64,000 nucleotides of DNA, taken from assembly GCA_947259885.1 (NCBI GenBank), contig CAMYNW010000015.1, positions 1-64,000 of the forward strand, given 5' to 3'. Of this stretch, positions 33,009-43,502 are shown piece by piece. A program made the position numbers and the translations under genes. The notes under the pieces were generated by a model. It was not told where the DNA came from and did no database searches. It worked only from the letters and a program-made list of their open reading frames with translations. Position 1 is the first letter of the stretch; each line of letters begins with the position of its first letter. Source of the stretch: an uncultured Gammaproteobacteria bacterium. Lineage in GTDB: Bacteria > Pseudomonadota > Gammaproteobacteria > Arenicellales > Poriferihabitantaceae.

Positions 33009-33401
33009 ATGAACATTGTGGGACTTGATCACTTGGTATTAACTGTAAAAGACATCAATGAAACAGTGAAGTTCTACACCGACGTTCTTGGAATGGTAGT
33101 GGAAAAATTTACTGCAGGGGATCAGCAGAGAATAGCGCTTAAGTTCGGTAATCAGAAGATAAATCTCCACCAACAGGGCCGAGAGTTTAAACCCGGGGCA
33201 CTGGTACCACTTCCCGGGGCCGGCGATTTCTGCTTGATTTGTGACACACCGGTTGAGCAGATAAAGCAGGAACTTGAGCAACGTGAGATTCCGATTTTGC
33301 AGGGCCCGGTTGAGAAGACAGGGGCAACCGGGCCGTTACAGTCGATTTACATCAGGGATCCGGATCAGAATTTAGTGGAGTTGTCCAACCAAACCAGGTG
33401 A
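33009..33401 (+). CDS. VOC-family (glyoxalase/dioxygenase-like) protein
   Basis: This single-module VOC protein has 130 residues. Metal-ligand candidates are His8 in GLDHLVLTV and a Glu near the C-terminus in PDQNLVELSN. FYTDVLGM and IYIRDPDQNLVEL are typical. Members include glyoxalase I-like proteins, fosfomycin-resistance-like proteins and uncharacterised GLOD5-like proteins; the sequence looks closest to the last group, but no substrate can be assigned. It is convergent with fdxA. Confidence 0.8.
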   Translation: MNIVGLDHLVLTVKDINETVKFYTDVLGMVVEKFTAGDQQRIALKFGNQKINLHQQGREFKPGALVPLPGAGDFCLICDTPVEQIKQELEQREIPILQGPVEKTGATGPLQSIYIRDPDQNLVELSNQTR

Positions 33402-33415
33402 TCGTTGGATGCAGG

Positions 33416-33739
33416 CTACCGTTCGAGATACTCTAGCTTATCTTTAACCTCTTCCCATTCCTTCGCATCCGCAGGGGATGGTTTCATTTCCGTGATGACG
33501 GGCCAGATCTGGCTAAGTTCTGTGTTCAGTTCAAGGAAGTGCTCCTGGTTTTCAGGTAGTTCATCCTCGGCGTAAATTGCATCAACCGGACACTCAGGCT
33601 CGCATAAACTGCAGTCAATGCATTCTTCGGGGTCAATGACCAGAAAATTAGGCCCTTCATGGAAGCAGTCGACTGGGCACACCTCTACGCAATCGGTGTA
33701 TTTACATTTGATGCAGGATTCGACGACAACGTATGTCAT
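33416..33739 (-). CDS. fdxA: 7Fe ferredoxin (FdI type)
   Basis: This 107-residue ferredoxin has two clusters. The N-terminal set C8, C16, C20 ([20 protein letters not shown]) and the C-terminal set [16 protein letters not shown] match the [3Fe-4S][4Fe-4S] ferredoxin of Azotobacter and Pseudomonas, including the acidic C-terminal extension. It carries low-potential electrons. It is 119 bases downstream of mutS on the same strand, the usual pseudomonad-like neighbourhood. Confidence 0.95.
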   Translation of the reverse strand: MTYVVVESCIKCKYTDCVEVCPVDCFHEGPNFLVIDPEECIDCSLCEPECPVDAIYAEDELPENQEHFLELNTELSQIWPVITEMKPSPADAKEWEEVKDKLEYLER

Positions 33740-33858
33740 TACTTATCGATTCAGATTGGTTTTTTAACAGGGTCCGGATTGTACTACTTTCACTTAATGT
33801 TTCGCAGCACATCCACTTTTTTACGTGGTCGCTAAAGGCTTCGCTGGGTCTATGAACT

Positions 33859-36435
33859 TCACTTTTTACGGCTTAGCCCCAGCATCTTGTGTAAATCAAA
33901 TATCAGATCGAGAGCCTGCCGGGGGGTGGTGTCGTTAGGTGATTGTCCCTTAATCCGTGCAATTACTGCCTGTTCTTCTGGGCGGCTTTCGGGAAACAGG
34001 CTGGACTGCGATTTAACCTCACCGGAATCCGATTCAGTTAGCTCGGCATATTGTTCCTCGAGACAAGCGAGCTTGTGGCGAGATTCTTCAATTACAGCAT
34101 CCGGCACGCCAGCAAGGCGCGCTACCTGGAGTCCATAACTCTGACTGGCGGGGCCTGATTTAACGCTATATAAGAATACGATCTTATGACCATGCTCGAC
34201 CGCATCCAGATGGACATTTACTGCATTCTTTAGCTGGTCAGCAAGGGATGTCAGCTCGAAATAATGGGTCGAGAATAGGGTAAATGCTCCGACTCTTCGA
34301 GCCAGATCACCGGCACAGGCCCAGGCCAGAGAAAGGCCATCGAAGGTGCTGGTGCCGCGGCCAATCTCATCTACTAAAACAAGGCTCAAATCCGTAGCAT
34401 TACGCAGTATATTTGCCATCTCAGTCATCTCCACCATGAAAGTGGATCTGCCCCCTGCGACATCATCAGCGGCACCGATGCGGCTATAGATACGGTCGAT
34501 CGGGCCAGTTGTTACTGACTCCGCTGCCACGTAACTACCCGTGTGCGCCAACAATGCAATCAGCGCTACCTGTCGCATGTAGGTGCTCTTGCCACCCATG
34601 TTGGGTCCAGTGATGAGTTGCATACGCGTGCTGCCGTTGAGTCGCGTGCTGTTTGCGATAAATGGACTATCGAGGTTCTTTTCGACTACAGGATGTCGAC
34701 CGTTCTTGATCTCAAGAATAGATTGTTCACTGAATTCAGGCCTATTCCAGGAGAGTGTGACCGCTCGCTCAGCAAGGTTCTGCAGTGTATCTAGTTCGGC
34801 CAGACTGTGAGCGCATTGCATCAATGTAAAAACATCCTGTCCCAGGGTTTCCAGTAATTGATCATAGAGCCATTTCTCTCTTGCCAGAGCCTTGCCCTTG
34901 GCACTTAATATACGATCTTCAAACTGTTTTAGTTCTTCGGTAACGAATCTCTCGGCATTTTTTATAGTCTGACGTCGTATATAGTGTTGTGGAACATCTT
35001 CTGACTGTGACCGAGGCAGTTCGATGTAATAACCATGCACTCTGTTGTATCTGACTCTAAGGTTGGCGATCCCGGTCAGTTCTTTTTCCCTTTGTTCAAG
35101 CTCCAGGAGATATTCGCTTGAGTCGCGTTGAAGGTGGCGTAACTCACTTAATTCCTCATCATAGTCGTCTTTCAGAACACCTCCATCTCGGATTACAGCT
35201 GCAGGCTCATCTTTCACTGCACGAAATAACAAGTCTTCGATTTCAGGCCGTGGCATCAGCTGAGAGCGCAGCTTGGAAAGCATCTCAGAAGATGTCGGTT
35301 CCAGTAGATCAAACAGTGTTTGCAGCACACTCAGGCCGGTACGTAACCTGACCAGGTCGCGCGGCCTTGCTGTTTTCATTGCAATTCTTGCAAGTATCCG
35401 CTCCATATCGCCTACCTGACGCAGAGCCGGAACAAAGTCACTAAAACGCTTTTCATAGATCAGCCAGTCGATAGCGTCATGTCGGATGCTCAGCATCGGA
35501 TGATCCCTGCTTGGACTGCCGATCCAGCGCCGTAGCATCCGAGCACCCATGGGGCTGGCGCAACCATCTATTAAATTGATCAGAGAGTGCTGGTCGTTTC
35601 CACTCTGGCTGTGTTCAAGTTCAAGATTGACACGAGTAACCTGATCAACCACGAGAATCTGATCGTCTCTCTGGAACTTGATTTCCCGAACATGGGGCGT
35701 GTCGGCACCGTGTAAATCACGAATGTATTGAATAAGTGCTCCCGCTGCCCGTGTCGCGAGAGGGAATGAGTGGCAGTCAAAAGCGGTTAGATCATGGGTG
35801 GCAAATAGCGCGCAAAGAATCTGTTCGGCGCGGGTCGATTCAAAATACCAGTCTGGAATTCCACTGACCGATTCAATCCCAAGAGCGTGCTGTTGGTTTT
35901 CTCCAACCAGAACTTCCGCCACTCCCAATCGTTCCAGTTCGGCTTGCAGGCGATCAGGTTCCGAAATTTCAAATCCTTCGAAGCGACCACTTGAAATTTC
36001 TAAGGTAGCAATGCCAATTCGATCATCGGTACGAATCACCGCGGCCGTTATATTTTGCTGTCGGTCAGACAGCAAATTTTCCTCCGTCAGTGTTCCCGGA
36101 GTGATCACTCGAACGACCTTGCGTTCTACAGGCCCTTTGGATGCGCCAGGATCACCAATTTGTTCGCAAATTGCTACCGGCATATTGGCCCGAACCAGTT
36201 TTGCCAGATATTGGTCAGCACTATGAAAAGGCACTCCTGCCATCGGAATAGGAGAACCCGCTGATTTGCCTCTTGCAGTGAGCGTAATGTCCAGTAATCG
36301 GGACGCCTTCTCGGCGTCGTCATAGAACAGTTCGTAAAAGTCCCCCATACGGTAGAACAACAGAGTGTCAGGGTATTCCGCTTTGATCGCCAGATACTGG
36401 CGCATCATAGGCGTATGACCATCCGGATTGCTCAC
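33859..36435 (-). CDS. mutS: DNA mismatch repair protein MutS
   Basis: MutS recognises mismatches and starts repair. The N-terminal mismatch-binding domain has the Phe-x-Glu motif in [16 protein letters not shown], the ATPase has Walker [10 protein letters not shown] (about 615) and [21 protein letters not shown], and the HTH tail is at the end. The length of 858 is normal. Its start overlaps the end of suhB by 4 bases, so it may be co-translated with suhB. Confidence 0.97.
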   Translation of the reverse strand: MSNPDGHTPMMRQYLAIKAEYPDTLLFYRMGDFYELFYDDAEKASRLLDITLTARGKSAGSPIPMAGVPFHSADQYLAKLVRANMPVAICEQIGDPGASKGPVERKVVRVITPGTLTEENLLSDRQQNITAAVIRTDDRIGIATLEISSGRFEGFEISEPDRLQAELERLGVAEVLVGENQQHALGIESVSGIPDWYFESTRAEQILCALFATHDLTAFDCHSFPLATRAAGALIQYIRDLHGADTPHVREIKFQRDDQILVVDQVTRVNLELEHSQSGNDQHSLINLIDGCASPMGARMLRRWIGSPSRDHPMLSIRHDAIDWLIYEKRFSDFVPALRQVGDMERILARIAMKTARPRDLVRLRTGLSVLQTLFDLLEPTSSEMLSKLRSQLMPRPEIEDLLFRAVKDEPAAVIRDGGVLKDDYDEELSELRHLQRDSSEYLLELEQREKELTGIANLRVRYNRVHGYYIELPRSQSEDVPQHYIRRQTIKNAERFVTEELKQFEDRILSAKGKALAREKWLYDQLLETLGQDVFTLMQCAHSLAELDTLQNLAERAVTLSWNRPEFSEQSILEIKNGRHPVVEKNLDSPFIANSTRLNGSTRMQLITGPNMGGKSTYMRQVALIALLAHTGSYVAAESVTTGPIDRIYSRIGAADDVAGGRSTFMVEMTEMANILRNATDLSLVLVDEIGRGTSTFDGLSLAWACAGDLARRVGAFTLFSTHYFELTSLADQLKNAVNVHLDAVEHGHKIVFLYSVKSGPASQSYGLQVARLAGVPDAVIEESRHKLACLEEQYAELTESDSGEVKSQSSLFPESRPEEQAVIARIKGQSPNDTTPRQALDLIFDLHKMLGLSRKK

Positions 36436-37241
36436 GCTTTTTGGACGAACCGGCTCTTGACGATACCCATGAGCTCATTAAACATTTTCGGATTGGCTGC
36501 GACTACATTCCCGGTTTCGAAGAATTCCTGACCGCCATCAAAATCCGCAACAAGACCCCCGGCTTCCCTGACCAAGAGACTGCCAGCGGCGGTGTCCCAG
36601 GGCTGAAGACCCGCTTCCCAGTAACCATCAAGACGCCCACAGGCAACGTAAGCCAGGTCCAATGCTGCTGAACCGCTGACCTTGATATCGCTGACTTTCG
36701 GTAACACCGCTCTGAGTACACGAAGAGTGCCATCAAGTCGCTCGATATTACGTAGTGGAAAACCTGACGCCACCAGTGATTCGTCCAGTGCTCCCTTGCC
36801 GCTGACTCGCATACGTCGATTGTCGAGTTGTGCACCCTGGTTTCTCGAGGCGGTGAACAATTCATCTCGCAATGGATCGTAGATAATGGCATGTTCCATG
36901 ACACCGCCACGACGGACGCCAAGAGAGATTCCGAAATGCGGATGACCGTGCAAAAAATTGGTGGTGCCGTCCAGGGGATCAATCACCCACTCAAACTCGT
37001 CAGCTTCACTGTCTTTAGAAGTGTGCTTGTCACCACTTTCCTCCGCCAGAATTCGGTGATTAGGGAAGAGATAGTGGATTGTCTCGATAATATCCTGTTC
37101 CGCCATGCGATCTATTTCGCTGACATAATCTCTTCGTCCTTTCTTCTCAACGGAAAGCTGTTCCAGCCGATCGAGATAACGCACAGCTAGGCTGCCGGCG
37201 CGGCGCGCAGCCTTGATACCGACTTTTACGATGGGATCCAT
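36432..37241 (-). CDS. suhB: inositol monophosphatase SuhB
   Basis: SuhB is an inositol-1-phosphatase-fold protein which in E. coli also binds RNA polymerase in rRNA antitermination. Metal-binding motifs are AEESG and [20 protein letters not shown], with [15 protein letters not shown] near the C-terminus. I set the start at ATG 37241 ([16 protein letters not shown]), matching relatives; an upstream ATG at 37301 would add 20 residues with no similarity. It is divergent from trmJ, a classic pairing. Confidence 0.93.
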   Translation of the reverse strand: MDPIVKVGIKAARRAGSLAVRYLDRLEQLSVEKKGRRDYVSEIDRMAEQDIIETIHYLFPNHRILAEESGDKHTSKDSEADEFEWVIDPLDGTTNFLHGHPHFGISLGVRRGGVMEHAIIYDPLRDELFTASRNQGAQLDNRRMRVSGKGALDESLVASGFPLRNIERLDGTLRVLRAVLPKVSDIKVSGSAALDLAYVACGRLDGYWEAGLQPWDTAAGSLLVREAGGLVADFDGGQEFFETGNVVAANPKMFNELMGIVKSRFVQKA

Positions 37242-37344
37242 TGAAGTTTCCGGGGAACAGGGTTGTTGCAGTTGATTGAATGATCGACGTCGTATTCCCA
37301 AGGCAGCGTTTCTTTTCGCCTCACCTTAATGCAGAATCTGATCG

Positions 37345-38070
37345 ATGAGAACGCTGGATTATATCCGAGTCGTCCTGATTCAACCTACTCATCCAGGTAA
37401 TATCGGAGCGACCGCAAGAGCTATGGCGAATATGGGAGTATCCCAGCTGGTGTTGGTGGATCCAGTAGACTTTCCAAGTCCAGTTGCTACCGCCCGTGCG
37501 GCTGGCGCAGATGCGATCCTTGAGAATGCCCTCGTAGTTGATACCCTCGACACAGCGGTGGCGGATTGCACGCTTGTAATCGGAACGACAGCTCGTTCAC
37601 GCTCGATAAAATGGCCCGAAAAATCTCCCTCTGAGGCGGTGGAAACGCTTAATACTGGCCAGCATTCGCAGATTGCATACGTATTTGGTCGAGAGAGTAG
37701 CGGCCTGACGAACCAGGAGTTGGAGCGCTGTCATTTCCTGATCAGAATACCAGTTGAAGAATCATTTTCATCACTCAATCTCGCCTCGGCAGTAACGGTC
37801 ATTCTGTATGAGAGCAGAAAGCAATTGCTGCAATCGACAGAGGAGATGCCCGCCAAAAGCGATAAACTGGCTACGGCTGAAGAAATGCGACATTTTCTGG
37901 AACATCTAGAGCAATTCGTTAAAAAAATAGAATTCAGCGACGGTCGATCTAGCAAATTGCAGCGCAAAATGGCGCGGATGTTTAACCGAATTCATATGTA
38001 TGCCCAGGAAGTCCGCATGGTTCGCGGATTGTTTAAGTCAGTCGAAGATAAGCTGGATGGCAAATACTAG
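37345..38070 (+). CDS. trmJ: tRNA (cytidine/uridine-2'-O-)-methyltransferase TrmJ
   Basis: TrmJ is a SPOUT methyltransferase that methylates the ribose at position 32 of tRNAs. The protein opens with VLIQPTHPGNIGATARAMAN, contains the knot signature YVFGRESSGLTNQELERCH and IPVEESFSSLNLASAV, and has a C-terminal helical extension to 241 residues. It is divergent from suhB. Confidence 0.95.
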   Translation: MRTLDYIRVVLIQPTHPGNIGATARAMANMGVSQLVLVDPVDFPSPVATARAAGADAILENALVVDTLDTAVADCTLVIGTTARSRSIKWPEKSPSEAVETLNTGQHSQIAYVFGRESSGLTNQELERCHFLIRIPVEESFSSLNLASAVTVILYESRKQLLQSTEEMPAKSDKLATAEEMRHFLEHLEQFVKKIEFSDGRSSKLQRKMARMFNRIHMYAQEVRMVRGLFKSVEDKLDGKY

Positions 38071-38319
38071 CAGAACCAAAGCGCAATTCTTTTTTCCTTC
38101 ATGCCGCAATACATTATTAAGACAGTCACCAGCAGGAGGTGGAGGCTAGAGAGCGGTTATAAGACAATAATGCAGGCTTAGATCAGATTACTCGAACCGA
38201 CCAGGAGATCAGAAGTCATCAGGTAATTCCGCTCGCTTGTATTCCGGAGCAGCCTATGGAAAATTTGTGTGAAACCGGGCTTGCTAAAATGTGGCATACT
38301 AAGCCAGTGTTATAAAGCG

Positions 38320-38799
38320 CTATTCCTGGTTCAGAGAAATGTCCATCTGGTAAGTGTTCCACATGGTCTTTGTGGCGAGCTGATCATAAAGCGCTCTTGC
38401 ACGATAGTTATCGTCTGCAGTAATCCAGCGAATGATTGACCACTTGTGCTCCCGGGCATGGTCTTCAAGGGCACCAAACAAAGCCTTTCCGATATTTGCA
38501 CCGCGAGCATCAGGATCAACGAATAGATCGTCCAGGAAACCGACATCAGTGCCGCGAAGTGGGCTTGGCATGCGACGCACATGGGCAAATCCACTTGGCA
38601 GATCATCCTCATCGACAAATGCGACTAGACAGTTTATCTCGTGATGCGGATCATGTATCCAACCCCATAAGGTTTCAAGAATTCTATCGTTCATAGGTAC
38701 TTTGTAAAATTCCGCATAGCCGCGGTAAAGGTCACACCAACCAGGAAAATCTGTGGTGTTCGCTTTTCTGATACGAACTTGATTATTCATTTGAATCAA
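38320..38799 (-). CDS. GNAT-family N-acetyltransferase
   Basis: This GNAT enzyme has 159 residues. The acetyl-CoA-binding segment is DDLFVDPDARGANIGKALFG (motif A, R/QxxGxG/A-like), followed by RWITADDNYRARALYDQL (motif B). The acceptor is unknown. An ATG at 38790 is a possible alternative start. It overlaps the next upstream GNAT gene by 17 bases, so the two acetyltransferases are likely co-expressed. Confidence 0.85.
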   Translation of the reverse strand: MIQMNNQVRIRKANTTDFPGWCDLYRGYAEFYKVPMNDRILETLWGWIHDPHHEINCLVAFVDEDDLPSGFAHVRRMPSPLRGTDVGFLDDLFVDPDARGANIGKALFGALEDHAREHKWSIIRWITADDNYRARALYDQLATKTMWNTYQMDISLNQE

Positions 38800-39553
38800 T
38801 TAACATTTCTTTTGTGAGTTTACTCAACGACTTTTTTTGTTGGCCTTTAGCATTAAAATTTTGTGGTGATAACCAGGTATTGTAAACGAGTTGCAGCTGT
38901 GGCCAATCACGATCAATGATCGAAAACCAAGCGGTATCACGATTGCGTCCTTTATATATTGTGGCCTGCCTGAAAATACCTTCAAACTGAAATCCGAGTC
39001 GCGCGGCTGCATTTCTCGATCGTTGATTCAATGCATCACACTTCCACTCATAGCGTCGATAGCCGAGATTAAAGGCATTTTGCATCATTATGAACATGGC
39101 TTCGGTAGCGGCGATAGAATTTTGCAGAAGTGGAGAAAAATTGATATGACCGACCTCAATTGAACCGTTAGGGGGATCGATGCGCAGATAACTGGCGACG
39201 CCGACTGCTTGTTGCCTCTTGTAATCGACGATGGCGTAGAACTTTGGGTCATCTTTACTGCAAACCGTATCGACCCAGGAAAGGTATTGATCTAATTTTG
39301 CAAAAGGACCGTAAGGAAGATAAACCCAAATACGATCTTGCTGATCCAATTTATTCGCTTTAAACAGATGTTCTCCATGTTTTGCGCTATCGAGCGGTTC
39401 CAGTCGACAGAATGTTCCATCAAGAGAATGATCGTCAGGCTTTTCAGGTCTGCACCAATCTTTAATTGGAATGCCAACGGGCAGACCGAGCCCGTTAACT
39501 ATACTGCGGGATGACATAGGCACATGCTTAGTGAATGTGTATTGATTATCCAT
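38783..39553 (-). CDS. GNAT-family N-acetyltransferase, RimJ/RimL type
   Basis: This 256-residue acetyltransferase has the RimJ/RimL layout: FCRLEPLDSAKHGEHLF near the start, IEVGHINFSPLLQNSIAATE for the acetyl-CoA loop, and YRRYEWKCDALNQRSRNAAA then RLGFQFEGIFRQATIYKGR, as in proteins that acetylate ribosomal proteins, small molecules or aminoglycosides. The substrate cannot be told. The start may instead be the ATG at 39517 (MSSRSIVNG). It lies divergent from pyk. Confidence 0.82.
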   Translation of the reverse strand: MDNQYTFTKHVPMSSRSIVNGLGLPVGIPIKDWCRPEKPDDHSLDGTFCRLEPLDSAKHGEHLFKANKLDQQDRIWVYLPYGPFAKLDQYLSWVDTVCSKDDPKFYAIVDYKRQQAVGVASYLRIDPPNGSIEVGHINFSPLLQNSIAATEAMFIMMQNAFNLGYRRYEWKCDALNQRSRNAAARLGFQFEGIFRQATIYKGRNRDTAWFSIIDRDWPQLQLVYNTWLSPQNFNAKGQQKKSLSKLTKEMLIDSNE

Positions 39554-39638
39554 TAGTGGATGAACTTTCGGGTAGTTTATTAATTGTCATGTAATAATAC
39601 ATCGCTCAATTTCAGGAATATTACGTAGTTATATTGCA

Positions 39639-41063
39639 ATGCGCCGTCACCGAAAAGCAAAAATTGTCGCCACACTTGGTCCTGCGAGTTCCAGCCCTGA
39701 AGTGATTCGCCAACTGTTTGATACTGGGGTAGACGTATTCCGATTAAACTTCAGCCATGGCAGTCACGAGGATCACAAGCAACGCCATCGAATCATCAGA
39801 GAAATGGAAATCGAGACAGGGCGGCCGATTGGCATTCTTCTTGATATTCAAGGCCCGAAACTGCGTTTAGGGGAAATCAGCGAAAAATCGATATGGCTCA
39901 CCGAGGGCCGCCAATTCCGCCTGGATATGGAGCAGGTGCCAGGGGATCAAGACCGCGCCGAACTGCCTCATCCGGAAATCTTCGCGGCATTGAAACCGGG
40001 CAACGAACTTTTAATTAATGACGGGCGAGTGAAACTGAAGGTTCTTAAATGTGACCAATCCCATGCCATCACCCAAGTGATGGTGCGTGGTGAGATCAGT
40101 AGCCACAAAGGTGTGAACGTACCGGGGGTGATTTTACCTATTTCAGTTATTACAGAGAAAGATCGTGAGGACATTGAGTATGGCTTGTCACTTGGCGTCG
40201 ATTGGGTTGCTCAGTCCTTCGTTCAGCAGGCCAGTGATGTTAAAGAATTACGTGGATTGATAGGTAATCAACCGTCGATTATGGTTAAGCTCGAGAAGCC
40301 ATCAGCGCTTGAAAATCTCGACCAGATACTCGCGCTCTCGGATGGTGCGATGGTGGCCAGAGGAGACTTGGGGGTTGAGCTACCGCCGGAGCAGGTACCG
40401 GTGGTACAGAAAGAAATTATCAGGCGCTGTCGTAAGGTAGGCAAGCCCGTAGTAATTGCCACCCACATGCTTGATTCCATGGTGCATGCGCCGGTCCCGA
40501 CTCGGGCCGAGGCATCGGATGTTGCTACGGCGGTGTATGATGGTGCCGACGCAGTGATGTTGTCAGCTGAATCAGCGGCCGGTGACTATCCGGTGGAGTC
40601 GGTACTGATGATGGACAATATTATTAGTGCGGTAGAACAAGATTCGCTATACGGGAATATTCTTGATGCACAGCGTCCGCCCCCTGAAAGTACGGTTGCT
40701 GATGCAATTTGTAATGCTCTGCAAAGTATCACCGGCATCCTCTCTTCGACCGCTACCGTTACCTATACCACCTCGGGTAGCACCAGCCTGCGGGCGGCAA
40801 GGGAACGTCCGGGCGCGCCAATTCTCAGTATTACTCCAGAAACCAACACCGCACGTTATTTATCCATGGCCTGGGGGGTGCATCCAGTGATCTTGGATGT
40901 TGCTAATAAAGATGCAGATTTGTTACAGGTCATCGATGCCGCTAAACAGATTGCGGTAAAAGAGGAGTTTGCTACTTCCGGGCAGGCGATCATTGTCGCG
41001 GCGGGTATTCCATTCGGTATTTCAGGCACCACAAACTCACTCCACGTAGCCACGATTGACTGA
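39639..41063 (+). CDS. pyk: pyruvate kinase
   Basis: Pyruvate kinase makes pyruvate and ATP from PEP and ADP. The barrel domain starts AKIVATLGPASSSPEVIRQL, contains VFRLNFSHGSHEDH and the active-site signature IMVKLEKPSALENLD, then MVARGDLGVELP and VIATHMLDSM. The C-terminal allosteric domain is complete (474 residues). It opens the carbon-metabolism region; malic enzyme at 56.6 kb also feeds pyruvate. Confidence 0.96.
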   Translation: MRRHRKAKIVATLGPASSSPEVIRQLFDTGVDVFRLNFSHGSHEDHKQRHRIIREMEIETGRPIGILLDIQGPKLRLGEISEKSIWLTEGRQFRLDMEQVPGDQDRAELPHPEIFAALKPGNELLINDGRVKLKVLKCDQSHAITQVMVRGEISSHKGVNVPGVILPISVITEKDREDIEYGLSLGVDWVAQSFVQQASDVKELRGLIGNQPSIMVKLEKPSALENLDQILALSDGAMVARGDLGVELPPEQVPVVQKEIIRRCRKVGKPVVIATHMLDSMVHAPVPTRAEASDVATAVYDGADAVMLSAESAAGDYPVESVLMMDNIISAVEQDSLYGNILDAQRPPPESTVADAICNALQSITGILSSTATVTYTTSGSTSLRAARERPGAPILSITPETNTARYLSMAWGVHPVILDVANKDADLLQVIDAAKQIAVKEEFATSGQAIIVAAGIPFGISGTTNSLHVATID

Positions 41064-41181
41064 CCAGATCTGTGCGCTAATACAGAGAACCTTATTGCAT
41101 TGAGTTCCAGTAATTTTTATTGTGCGTTGTAATTTACCGATCGACTTTGATATGTTCATACAAAACCTGTGAGTTAAGAAA

Positions 41182-42162
41182 TTGAAAGCGATACTCCTTA
41201 AAGAGTTCGGTGGCCCCGAAATGATGTTTTACGGTGATACGGATACTCCCGCACCCAAGGCGGGGCAAGTGCTGATAAAGGTCGCCGCCACCTCGGTAAA
41301 CAGACCAGATATTATGCAGCGAGAGGGAAGCTATGGTCCGCCACCCGGAGACTCGGAAATTATGGGCCTGGAAGTTGCAGGAACGGTGGAAAAGCTTGGA
41401 CAAGGAGTAACCGACTGGCAGCCAGGCCAGCGTGTCATGGCGCTTATTGGTGGCGGTGGATACGCCGAGTATGCGGTCGCTCATGCGGGTCACATGATGC
41501 CGATTCCTGAAAATATGTCCTTCGAGCAAGCTGCATGCGTATGCGAGACATATCTGACTGCATATCTGAACCTGTTTTTACTTGCGGGTCTAAAAGACGG
41601 CGAAACAGTTTTACTCCATGGCGGGGGCGGAGGTGTCAATACCGCGGCGATCCATCTTTGCAAACAGTTGGTGCCTGACGCAACCATTGTGGTGACAGCC
41701 TCAACGGGAAAAATACAGCGTGTCGAGGCTCTGGGTGCGCATCATGTTATCGACTACCGAACCCAGTCTTTCGCGGAACAAGTTAAACAGATTACCTCAG
41801 GTAAGGGAGTAGATGTGATTTTGGATCACATCGGAGCCGACTATTTATCGCATAACATGAAATCGCTGGCTGTCTATGGTCGCTTGCTGGCGATTGGAGT
41901 GATGAGTGGGATAAAAGCAGAACTTAATCTCGCTCTGATGATGGTGAAACGTCAGCAGATCATCGGATCAGTGTTACGTCCACGTCCGGTTGATGAAAAA
42001 GCTGAGATTATTGCTGCATTTGCAGCTGCCACCTTAGACCACATGGCGACTGGATCTATCGTACCTCTGGTTTCGGATGTCTTTCCGCTAGACCAGGTAG
42101 CAGAAGCACATCGAGAGATGGAAGCCAGCACCCACTTTGGGAAAATTGTGCTGCGGGTTTGA
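41182..42162 (+). CDS. NAD(P)H:quinone oxidoreductase / zinc-independent MDR protein
   Basis: This medium-chain dehydrogenase/reductase has 326 residues and lacks the structural and catalytic zinc ligands, as in quinone oxidoreductase-like (PIG3/Qor) proteins. It has the MDR domain VNRPDIMQREGSYGPPPG and the nucleotide-binding loop VLLHGGGGGVNTAAIHL. The start is TTG at 41182. It precedes the acyl-CoA synthetase pair by 61 bases in the same direction. The substrate is unknown. Confidence 0.85.
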   Translation: MKAILLKEFGGPEMMFYGDTDTPAPKAGQVLIKVAATSVNRPDIMQREGSYGPPPGDSEIMGLEVAGTVEKLGQGVTDWQPGQRVMALIGGGGYAEYAVAHAGHMMPIPENMSFEQAACVCETYLTAYLNLFLLAGLKDGETVLLHGGGGGVNTAAIHLCKQLVPDATIVVTASTGKIQRVEALGAHHVIDYRTQSFAEQVKQITSGKGVDVILDHIGADYLSHNMKSLAVYGRLLAIGVMSGIKAELNLALMMVKRQQIIGSVLRPRPVDEKAEIIAAFAAATLDHMATGSIVPLVSDVFPLDQVAEAHREMEASTHFGKIVLRV

Positions 42163-42223
42163 TTTGGTACATAATGAAAGCTCAACTGTCTGCCACTGAT
42201 TCAGCGAGAGGATAAACAATAGT

Positions 42224-43483
42224 ATGGATCTTCATGAGTATCAAGCCAAACGACTACTAAAGGATAACAGCATCCGAGTACCCGAAGGTGACGTGGCTGA
42301 TTCTCCTGAAAGAGCAGAACAAGTGGCCAATCAGATCCCAGGCAAATCGTGGATGGTGAAAGCACAAATTCTTTCTGGAGGCCGAGGGCAAGGACACTTT
42401 AAAGGCGACGAAATGAAATCCGGCGTAAGGCCGGCGGCGACCCCAGAGCATGTGTCGACCCATGCGCGCAGTATGCTCGGTCGTTCGCTGATAACTGCGC
42501 AAACGGGCCAGGATGGGCTGCCTGTGAGAGAGGTTTACATTGAGCAGGCAATGGATCCGAGCCAGGAGCTTTCTTTGTCATTAGTCCTCGACGAAGCGAA
42601 CAAGACGCTGATGTTACTGCTATCAGCACACGGCGGAGTCGCGATGGAAGAAATGGCCAAAAAACAACCTTTATCTGTCACCAAACTGCCAGTGAGTATT
42701 TTGCACGGGGTCGATCAGCAACTTCTTGCGGATACTATTGATGGATACCAACTCGGTAAAAAAGCCTCGGCTTCGTTTAAGACTCTAATTGGGCAAGCGA
42801 TCGATCTAGTAAAAATTAAAGACCTGACGTTGCTTGAAATCAATCCAGTGGGCATCGTTAACGACGAATGTATCGCGCTCGATGCCAAGGTAACAGTCGA
42901 TGACAACAGTCTTTTTCGACAAGCCGAAATTCGTGCAATAGATGAACAAAGTGACAGGATTGGTACTCGCCGCAGAGCAAGTAAGGATGGTTTTAACTTT
43001 ATTCAGATGAATGGCGATATTGCCTGCATGACTGTTGGCGCCGGCCTTTCCATGGCGACGCTTGACTCTCTAGTGCAATTCTCTGGGAACCCCGCGAATT
43101 TCCTCGATCTACCTCCAGATTCAAAAGTCAACCGCGTCACCAGTGCGCTCGAACTATTACTGTCTAATCCTCAAATTAAATGTTTGCTGATTAATGTATT
43201 TGGTGGTGGCATTATGCGGTGCGACACCGTTTCTGATGCGATACAGGTGGTGAATCGTTTGAATCCTATAAAGGTTCCGATGGTGGTTCGGCTTGCAGGC
43301 ACCAACGCTAAATTGGCTAATCGACGATTAAAAGAAGGTGTGCCTGGAATCGTTCTCGCTTCAAATCTTTCGGAGGCCGCAAAAATTGCGGCGCATCTTG
43401 CAGCAACTCCTCAAGACGTGCCATCTGCCTCAGAATCCGATGAGGGGTGGCTGAAGAAAATTATCCATAAGGTCAGTCACTGA
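42224..43483 (+). CDS. ADP-forming acyl-CoA synthetase beta subunit (SucC/MtkA-like, divergent)
   Basis: This is a SucC/MtkA-family subunit of 419 residues, about 30 longer than SucC. The ATP-grasp part begins MDLHEYQAKRLLKDNSIRVP and has WMVKAQILSGGRGQ and LLEINPVGIV. The CoA-ligase part is recognisable (NGDIACMTVGAGLSMATLDS), but the loop that reads FLDVGGG in SucC and, as I recall, in MtkA is FLDLPPD here, and the later NVFGGGIMRCD carries an extra Gly. Partner substrates could be succinate, malate or another carboxylic acid. It forms a pair with the next gene, 19 bases downstream. sucAB and malyl-CoA lyase are not in the window, so succinate is not assured. Confidence 0.75.
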   Translation: MDLHEYQAKRLLKDNSIRVPEGDVADSPERAEQVANQIPGKSWMVKAQILSGGRGQGHFKGDEMKSGVRPAATPEHVSTHARSMLGRSLITAQTGQDGLPVREVYIEQAMDPSQELSLSLVLDEANKTLMLLLSAHGGVAMEEMAKKQPLSVTKLPVSILHGVDQQLLADTIDGYQLGKKASASFKTLIGQAIDLVKIKDLTLLEINPVGIVNDECIALDAKVTVDDNSLFRQAEIRAIDEQSDRIGTRRRASKDGFNFIQMNGDIACMTVGAGLSMATLDSLVQFSGNPANFLDLPPDSKVNRVTSALELLLSNPQIKCLLINVFGGGIMRCDTVSDAIQVVNRLNPIKVPMVVRLAGTNAKLANRRLKEGVPGIVLASNLSEAAKIAAHLAATPQDVPSASESDEGWLKKIIHKVSH

Positions 43484-43502
43484 CGACGTTTATATTCTCA
43501 AC

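Noticed and set aside
38071..38319. Non-coding gap after trmJ searched for a small gene or RNA
   Set aside because: No open frame with a ribosome site, no strong inverted repeat and no tRNA pattern were seen.
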